Below are positions 1 to 3,764 of a stretch of DNA of 5,842 bases, piece by piece (position 1 is the stretch's first letter; each line of letters starts with the position of its first letter). A model generated the notes under the pieces. It did no database searches and was not told the origin of the DNA. It was given only the letters and a program-made list of their open reading frames with translations. Source of the stretch: Candidatus Eiseniibacteriota bacterium (lineage in GTDB: Bacteria; Arandabacterota; Arandabacteria; Arandabacterales; Arandabacteraceae); assembly GCA_030622265.1 (NCBI GenBank), contig JAUXGG010000126.1, positions 1 to 5,842 of the forward strand, in the 5' to 3' direction. Position numbers and translations under genes: made by a program.

Positions 1-2
1 AG

Positions 3-392
3 CTCCGGCCGGTTGACTTTTCCGCCGAGGGCATTTTCCTCGCCGGACTCGCTCATTCTCCCAAGATGGCTGACGAGACCATATCCCAGGCCAAGGCTGC
101 CGCCGAGAGGGCCTGCACCATCATCAGCTCCGATGAGTACCTGTCGGTGGCGAACGTGGCCAGCGTGGATGCGGACATCTGCGCCGGGTGCGGTATGTGT
201 GTCGCCGCCTGCCCTTATGACGCTCCGGGCCTGGTGTGGCGCGGCGGCAGGCAGATCAGCGTGATAAACACGGCGCTCTGCAAGGGGTGTGGGAGCTGTT
301 CAGCGGTATGCCCGTCGGGAGCGAGCCAGCAGTTGGGCTTCAAGGACGAGCAGACACTCGAGATGATGGGCCAGGCGCTGGGCTTGCTCTGA
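3..392 (+). CDS. hdrA: Heterodisulfide reductase subunit A (HdrA), C-terminal fragment; 5' end outside window
   Basis: This is the last 129 residues of an HdrA-type iron-sulfur flavoprotein, the FAD-bearing subunit that moves electrons in cytoplasmic heterodisulfide reductase and related electron-bifurcating complexes. The frame is open from the first codon (nt 3), and the residues before the first in-frame ATG (nt 66) already read RPVDFSAEGIFLAGLAHSPK, a segment typical of the end of the HdrA flavin domain. The ATG at 66 is therefore an internal Met and the real start lies upstream. Two 4Fe-4S motifs follow: Cys at fragment residues 60, 63, 66, 70 and at 93, 96, 99, 103, each ending in Cys-Pro. 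The protein ends at TGA 390-392, on which a long hairpin begins. No HdrB, HdrC or MvhD partner follows, so the partners must lie upstream or elsewhere. The family call is firm; the exact complex (methanogen-like, sulfate-reducer-like or other) cannot be told from this part. Confidence 0.92.
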   Translation, partial: LRPVDFSAEGIFLAGLAHSPKMADETISQAKAAAERACTIISSDEYLSVANVASVDADICAGCGMCVAACPYDAPGLVWRGGRQISVINTALCKGCGSCSAVCPSGASQQLGFKDEQTLEMMGQALGLL

Positions 393-454
393 TGATAAAG
401 GGGACAGACACCAATTTCCGCAAGTCGGAAATAGGTGTCTGTCCCCTTTATTAT
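392..454. repeat. Long palindromic hairpin, REP-like (GGGGACAG family), possibly acting as hdrA terminator
   Basis: A near-perfect inverted repeat. Positions 395-412 pair with 434-451 (18 bp, outer sequence AAAGGGGACAGACACC). After one A/A mismatch (413/433), 414-420 pair with 426-432, leaving a 5-nt loop CAAGT (421-425). Pairing can extend outward with a G-T wobble to 392/454, so the stem starts inside the hdrA stop codon. The right arm ends CCCCTTTATTAT, only a weak T-tract, so it may stop transcription but is not a classic intrinsic terminator. A second hairpin with the same outer arm lies at 3451-3489. From general knowledge, GGGGACAG-type palindromes are dispersed in many bacterial genomes and often linked to REP-associated Y1 transposases (RAYT). 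No such transposase is in this window, so the mobile-element link is inference. Confidence 0.85.
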
Positions 455-571
455 CCCCGACCGGCTTATCTCACCGCTGAATACACAATTCTTATAGGCG
501 CCGGAAGGTGATTCTCCCGCCCGGGAAGAGAGAGAAACATAGCTGACAATGAAAAGGTTTTAGAGGACTTA

Positions 572-871
572 ATGAAACGGGTTGAGGCCCTTGCGGCGAA
601 AGCGCCGGAGGACCGGCTGGCTCTCGGGGTGATGAGCGGGACTATGGACTATACGCTTGCGGCATTCATCATCGCCCTTGCCGCCGCGCCTTCCGGCATG
701 GAGGTGGACATGTTCTCCACCTTCTGGGCTACCGCCGCCCTGCGCGATCCGAAGAAATCCGCGAGCAAGGATACGCTCGGACAGATGTTCGGGATGATGC
801 TGCCGAACGGTGCGGGAAACCTGCCGCTCTCGAGGATGCAGATGATGGGCGTGGGACCCCGCCTTGTGTAA
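572..871 (+). CDS. DsrE/DsrF-like family protein, truncated; probably a decaying gene
   Basis: The 99-residue product resembles the N-terminal two thirds of DsrE-family proteins, small proteins linked to sulfur transfer and often found near Hdr/Dsr genes. Family-like segments are APEDRLALGVMSGTMD, the hydrophobic AAFIIALAAAPSGMEVDMF, the TFW motif, and the Met-rich MFGMMLPNG and MQMMGVGP. Full members are typically about 150-170 residues. This one stops at TAA 869-871 before the C-terminal part, which in relatives holds the conserved Cys (roughly ACxMSM); the truncated product has no cysteine. ATG 572 has an AGAGGA ribosome site at 562-567. The same frame is open upstream from 512, and codons 539-571 read (ATA)ADNEKVLEDL, a normal family N-terminus with ATA where ATG is expected. 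Start at 572 is thus probably a fallback. It could still make a short protein. Family call fairly firm; loss of function is inference. Confidence 0.72.
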   Translation: MKRVEALAAKAPEDRLALGVMSGTMDYTLAAFIIALAAAPSGMEVDMFSTFWATAALRDPKKSASKDTLGQMFGMMLPNGAGNLPLSRMQMMGVGPRLV

Positions 872-1018
872 GCGATCGGTGATAAGAGTTTGTCGAGTTC
901 CGGAATCATTCAGGCTGGCCGCGCTGCTTCCATAACTTGTGTATTTCCAACTGGTTGTCAGAATATTGACAGTTCCGGTTTCGCCAACTCTGTTGACAAT
1001 CAAGCCGATCTGCAGTAA
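872..1018 (+). pseudogene. Possible in-frame remnant of the DsrE-like C-terminus after a premature stop
   Basis: Reading on past TAA 869-871 in the same frame, there is no further stop until TAA 1016-1018. The translation contains DKSLSSSGIIQAG (881-919) and ITC near 932-940. Intact DsrE-family proteins have at about this point a DKNxxSLxxLIQxA helix and then a (V/I)xAC strand. The alignment needs two or three single-residue gaps and was made by eye from memory of the family, so it is weak. The stretch is also more AT-rich after about 930 than the neighbouring genes. If not a remnant, the interval is simply non-coding spacer with no other gene that I can see. Confidence 0.3.
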
Positions 1019-1040
1019 TCAGAGTTGGAGGATCCATAAT

Positions 1041-1066
1041 CAGGTCACCCTGCGTTCTCTGACCTG
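1041..1066. promoter_or_regulatory. 7-bp inverted repeat just upstream of priA (possible operator or leader hairpin)
   Basis: CAGGTCA (1041-1047) and TGACCTG (1060-1066) are exact reverse complements separated by 12 nt, ending 7 nt before the priA ribosome-binding GGAG. A -10-like CATAAT lies immediately before it (1035-1040), but no -35 element sits at a proper distance, so I do not call a promoter. It could be an operator half-site pair, an RNA hairpin, or chance. Confidence 0.3.
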
Positions 1067-1072
1067 CTGCTC

Positions 1073-1076
1073 GGAG
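1073..1076 (+). promoter_or_regulatory. Ribosome-binding site that fixes the priA TTG start
   Basis: GGAG ends 10 nt before TTG 1087. With the in-frame stop at 1078-1080 lying between them, this site can serve only a start at or after 1087, and TTG 1087 is the first start-type codon available. Confidence 0.6.
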
Positions 1077-1086
1077 ATGACTACCC

Positions 1087-3447
1087 TTGAAGCGAATCTT
1101 GAAAGCGGATGTCGCGGTTCCGGTACCTATCGAGAAGACCCTGGCCTATTCGGTTCCTCAGGAATTGGAGGACCGCATCAAGATTGGCGCCAGGGTCACG
1201 GTTCCCCTGCGGGGCAAGATCGTTACCGGGTTTGTGCGCGCTCTCTCCCGCGTCGGGGCAGGGGAGAGGAAACTCAAGGCGGTGAAGGGCATCGCGGATG
1301 CCAATCCGGTGCTTACCGAAGAACTTTACAAGCTGGCGGGATGGATAGCCGACTACTATATAGCTCCCATCGGAGAGGTCCTGACCGCAATGTCGCCCCC
1401 GCCGGTCAAGTTCAAGCGGGTCTACAAGCTCGAGAAAGCCCCCGGTGAGTTGGAGCTTCAGATGATAAAGGCCTCGGACCTGGTACGTGGCGCCATCATC
1501 GACGCGCTCTCATCCGGAAAGCCCATCGGACTCGATACCGTGAAGCGCAAGGTGGGAGGGGCAGACATCGAGGCTGAGCTCCAGGCGCTCGAGAATGAGA
1601 AATACATCTCCCACGAGACAGGCGCGGTCAAAAGGCGGGGCTCGAGGCTTCTGGCCAGGCGGCTGGAGGCGATGGCTGTTCCCCTGGGGACGGCCGACCC
1701 TGGGGATTTGGCCGATATCCGGGGGACGCCTGATCCTGAGGAGACGGCCGGTCGCGGGGGGGCAGGAAGCCCTCGGGCAGCATCAGGCTCCGTCAAGGAG
1801 GAGGTGCCTGTTCTTACCTCCCACCAGGAAGCCGCATTCAAGGGCATAAGCGAGCCCATCGATGAGGAGCGCTTTAGCGCATCACTCATTCTGGGAGTGA
1901 CCGGAAGCGGAAAGACCGAAGTCTATCTCCGCCTGATAGAGCGGGTGGTCGCCAAGGGCAGGAAGGCCATCTACCTCGTGCCCGAGATCGCGCTTACGCC
2001 GCAGATCATGGAGAGAGTAAGTGCGAGGTTCGGCAACCGGGCCGCGCTCCTTCACAGCGGGCTCTCCACCGGTGAGCGCTATGACACCTGGCAGCGCATC
2101 ATGTCGGGAGACGTGGATGTGGTTGTGGGCGCGCGCTCCGCGGTCTTTGCCCCCTTCAGCAATCTTGGCTTGATCGTAGTCGATGAGGAGCATGACACCT
2201 CGTACAAGCAGCAGGATTCTCCCAGGTACAATGCCCGGGAGGTAGCCATCGTTCGGGCCCGTGCGGCCGGGGCGGTCGTCGTGATGGGAAGCGCCACCCC
2301 CACGATCGAGACCTACCATGCCGCCCTCGAGGGACGCTACGGATTCCATGAACTGCCGGATCGCATATCGGGTGGCGTGCTGCCCGAGGTCCAGGTGGTG
2401 GACATGAAAGGGAGCGACACCCAATCACCTCTTTCTCAAGAGGCCCAGGAGGCGATCGAGGCCTCAGTCACGCGCGACGAGCAGGTCCTGCTATTCTTGA
2501 ATCGCAGAGGTTTCTCCAACTTCATCCAGTGCGACGACTGTGGCCTCGTACCCAGGTGTAAGAACTGCTGCGTATCGCTCACGTATCATTCGGGCCGGAA
2601 GGATCTTAAGTGTCACTACTGTGACCATACCGAGCCGGGCTGGGATGAGTGCCCCAGGTGCGGAGGGTCCAATATCACCTATGTCGGGCTCGGCACTCAG
2701 CGGGTGGAGGACCATATCGCCGAGAAGTTCCCGGAAACGACCTGCGCCCGCTTTGACCGGGATGCCACCCGCCGGAAAGGTTCGACCGAGGCCCTGCTCA
2801 ATGACTTCGGGAGCGGCATGGTGAGATTCCTTGTCGGGACCCAGATGCTCGCCAAGGGGCATGACTTCAGGAGTGTGGGGCTGGTGGTCGTGGTGAATGC
2901 CGACGTTTCCATGAACCTGCCCGATTTCAGGTCGGGCGAGCGGACCTTCCAGATCCTGACCCAGGTCGCGGGCCGCGCCGGCCGCGGTGAGGTGGCGGGC
3001 AAAGTCATAGTACAGACCTTCAATCCGGACCACCATTCGCTCAAGTATGTCACCGCCCACGACTTCAAGGGATTCTACGCCGAGGAAGCCGAGATGAGGG
3101 AGGAGCTCGGCTATCCGCCCTTCTCACGGCTGGTGAGAGTGGTGGTGGAAGCCAGGGAGCAGGCTCAGGCTGAGTCCGCGGCCCGCAAGCTGGCGACGCT
3201 TGCCACGCATCAGGCTGAGATACTCCATCAGGCCGGGTCGCTTAAAACCAAGGTCGAGGTGATCGGCCCCTCAAGGGCGCCATTGGCCAAGCTGAGGAAT
3301 GTCCACAGGTGGCATCTGATGGTGAGGGGGGCACCGAGAAAGAACCTCTCGCCCTTCGTGCGGCAGTGCCTCGAGAAGGTGCGCGCCGGAAGTCTTCCCC
3401 CAGGCATAAGATTCAGCGTGGATGTCGATCCCCAGGTCATGATCTAA
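1087..3447 (+). CDS. priA: Primosomal protein N' (replication restart 3'-5' DNA helicase PriA)
   Basis: Complete 786-residue PriA, the cytoplasmic ATP-driven helicase that recognises stalled or D-loop forks and reloads the replisome. In order: N-terminal 3'-end-binding domain (about 1-105); a winged-helix-like region; a Pro/Gly/Ala-rich linker (about 199-240); LTSHQ (243-247); Walker A GVTGSGKT (270-277); DEEH box (366-369); GSATP (401-405); eight zinc cysteines in two sites (482, 485, 491, 494, 509, 512, 522, 525); GTQMLAKGHDF (584-594); QVAGRAGRG (626-634); and the C-terminal domain ending SVDVDP. All catalytic motifs are intact. The start is TTG at 1087: an in-frame TGA at 1078-1080 rules out anything further upstream, and GGAG at 1073-1076 sits 10 nt before it. 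An ATG at 1077 is in another frame. Slightly longer than E. coli PriA (732), mostly through the linker. No partner gene follows; a hairpin starts 4 nt after the stop. Confidence 0.97.
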   Translation: MKRILKADVAVPVPIEKTLAYSVPQELEDRIKIGARVTVPLRGKIVTGFVRALSRVGAGERKLKAVKGIADANPVLTEELYKLAGWIADYYIAPIGEVLTAMSPPPVKFKRVYKLEKAPGELELQMIKASDLVRGAIIDALSSGKPIGLDTVKRKVGGADIEAELQALENEKYISHETGAVKRRGSRLLARRLEAMAVPLGTADPGDLADIRGTPDPEETAGRGGAGSPRAASGSVKEEVPVLTSHQEAAFKGISEPIDEERFSASLILGVTGSGKTEVYLRLIERVVAKGRKAIYLVPEIALTPQIMERVSARFGNRAALLHSGLSTGERYDTWQRIMSGDVDVVVGARSAVFAPFSNLGLIVVDEEHDTSYKQQDSPRYNAREVAIVRARAAGAVVVMGSATPTIETYHAALEGRYGFHELPDRISGGVLPEVQVVDMKGSDTQSPLSQEAQEAIEASVTRDEQVLLFLNRRGFSNFIQCDDCGLVPRCKNCCVSLTYHSGRKDLKCHYCDHTEPGWDECPRCGGSNITYVGLGTQRVEDHIAEKFPETTCARFDRDATRRKGSTEALLNDFGSGMVRFLVGTQMLAKGHDFRSVGLVVVVNADVSMNLPDFRSGERTFQILTQVAGRAGRGEVAGKVIVQTFNPDHHSLKYVTAHDFKGFYAEEAEMREELGYPPFSRLVRVVVEAREQAQAESAARKLATLATHQAEILHQAGSLKTKVEVIGPSRAPLAKLRNVHRWHLMVRGAPRKNLSPFVRQCLEKVRAGSLPPGIRFSVDVDPQVMI

Positions 3448-3450
3448 ATA

Positions 3451-3489
3451 GGGGACAGCGCCTTTTCCTGGGGAAAAGGGGCTGTCCCT
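3451..3489. repeat. Second GGGGACAG-family hairpin, after priA; possible terminator
   Basis: The left arm GGGGACAGCGCCTTTTCC (3451-3468) pairs with 3472-3489 around a 3-nt loop TGG, with one G/G mismatch (3460/3480) and a terminal G-T wobble: about 17 pairs. The outer arm GGGGACAG and inner TTTCC match the hairpin at 392-454, but the middle differs (ACACC there, CGCC here) and the opposite arm differs accordingly, so base pairing is kept. Like the first copy it starts within a few bases of a stop codon (priA TAA 3445-3447). Downstream CTCTTTTCC is a poor T-tract, so terminator activity is possible but unproven. Confidence 0.8.
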
Positions 3490-3526
3490 CTTTTCCGGCG
3501 CATCGCCTCCCTCATGTCGTTCCTGC

Positions 3527-3555
3527 TTGAACCAGGGCGCAATCTACGGTATAAT
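3527..3555 (+). promoter_or_regulatory. Sigma70-type promoter for the secreted protease gene
   Basis: -35 TTGAAC (3527-3532) and a perfect -10 TATAAT (3550-3555) are separated by exactly 17 nt. Transcription would start near 3562 and leave a leader of about 200 nt before the protease ATG at 3765. This is the best promoter match in the window, and it separates the protease from priA as an independent unit. Confidence 0.75.
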
Positions 3556-3587
3556 GCAATAGGAACGTACAAACACATCTGAGGGTC

Positions 3588-3746
3588 ATGAACAGACGTA
3601 GAGCTTTCAAGGGGCTGAAGAGGCCCATCGGTCTTTCCCCTCCGGGGATCCACATACTCAAGGCAGTTCCCCACAGAACTGTTCCAGTCAAGTCTATTCC
3701 AGTGCACCCGCCCCTTCTGCGGGTGTCCGCAATCAGACTCGGGTAA
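3588..3746 (+). CDS. Possible 52-residue basic leader peptide (small ORF in the protease 5' leader)
   Basis: ATG 3588 opens a 52-codon frame ending at TAA 3744-3746. The peptide begins MNRRRAFKGLKRP and is rich in Arg, Lys and Pro with no predicted membrane span; I recognise no family. GAGGG at 3581-3585 lies only 2 nt before the ATG, too close for a good ribosome site. The stop codon forms exactly the 3-nt loop of a GC-rich hairpin (3738-3752) that directly abuts the strong ribosome site of the protease gene. That position would suit translational coupling or attenuation, but an open frame of this length can arise by chance in GC-rich DNA, and the span overlaps several RNA hairpins. Confidence 0.25.
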   Translation: MNRRRAFKGLKRPIGLSPPGIHILKAVPHRTVPVKSIPVHPPLLRVSAIRLG

Positions 3747-3752
3747 CCCGAG
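3612..3752 (+). promoter_or_regulatory. Structured 5' leader of the protease mRNA: five successive small hairpins
   Basis: Within the leader I find five local stems: 3612-3615/3623-3626 (GGGC, 7-nt loop); 3636-3640/3644-3648 (TCCCC/GGGGA, loop TCC); 3664-3669/3676-3681 (CAGTTC/GAACTG, 6-nt loop); 3705-3711/3719-3725 (CACCCGC/GCGGGTG, 7-nt loop); and 3738-3743/3747-3752 (CTCGGG/CCCGAG, loop TAA). The last ends one base before the AGGAGG ribosome site at 3753-3758. I do not recognise a known riboswitch. Individually short GC stems are common by chance; the density and the final position are what is notable. Confidence 0.4.
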
Positions 3753-3758
3753 AGGAGG
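3753..3758 (+). promoter_or_regulatory. Strong ribosome-binding site of the protease gene
   Basis: A full AGGAGG with a 6-nt spacer to ATG 3765 decides the start of the protease. It directly abuts the 3' arm of the hairpin at 3738-3752, so folding or unfolding of that hairpin could affect ribosome access. Confidence 0.75.
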
Positions 3759-3764
3759 TTTTAG

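Noticed and set aside
66..68. ATG at 66 as the start of a 108-residue ferredoxin
   Set aside because: The frame is open back to nt 3 and the residues before the ATG match the HdrA flavin-domain end, so the ATG is an internal Met of a larger protein.
466..498. Promoter before the DsrE-like gene (TTATCT ... TTATAG)
   Set aside because: The spacing is about 20 nt and both boxes are weak.
953..1000. Inverted repeat around TTGTCA-GAATAT-TGACA as an attachment site or insertion scar
   Set aside because: Only about 5 paired bases, no flanking target duplication and no integrase or transposase in the window.
569..1003. Minus-strand frame of 144 codons opposite the DsrE-like gene
   Set aside because: It is antisense to a recognisable family protein, has low-complexity His/Arg-rich composition and matches no family I know.
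966..1021. TTGACA at 966-971 and again at 993-998 as -35 boxes for priA
   Set aside because: At 16-18 nt downstream the -10 positions read TCTGTT and TAATCA, poor matches; the better CATAAT at 1035-1040 is too far from either.
3676..3684. GAACTGTTC as a LexA-type SOS operator
   Set aside because: Half-sites GAAC and GTTC are separated by 1 nt rather than the 4 expected for the Gram-positive-type SOS box.
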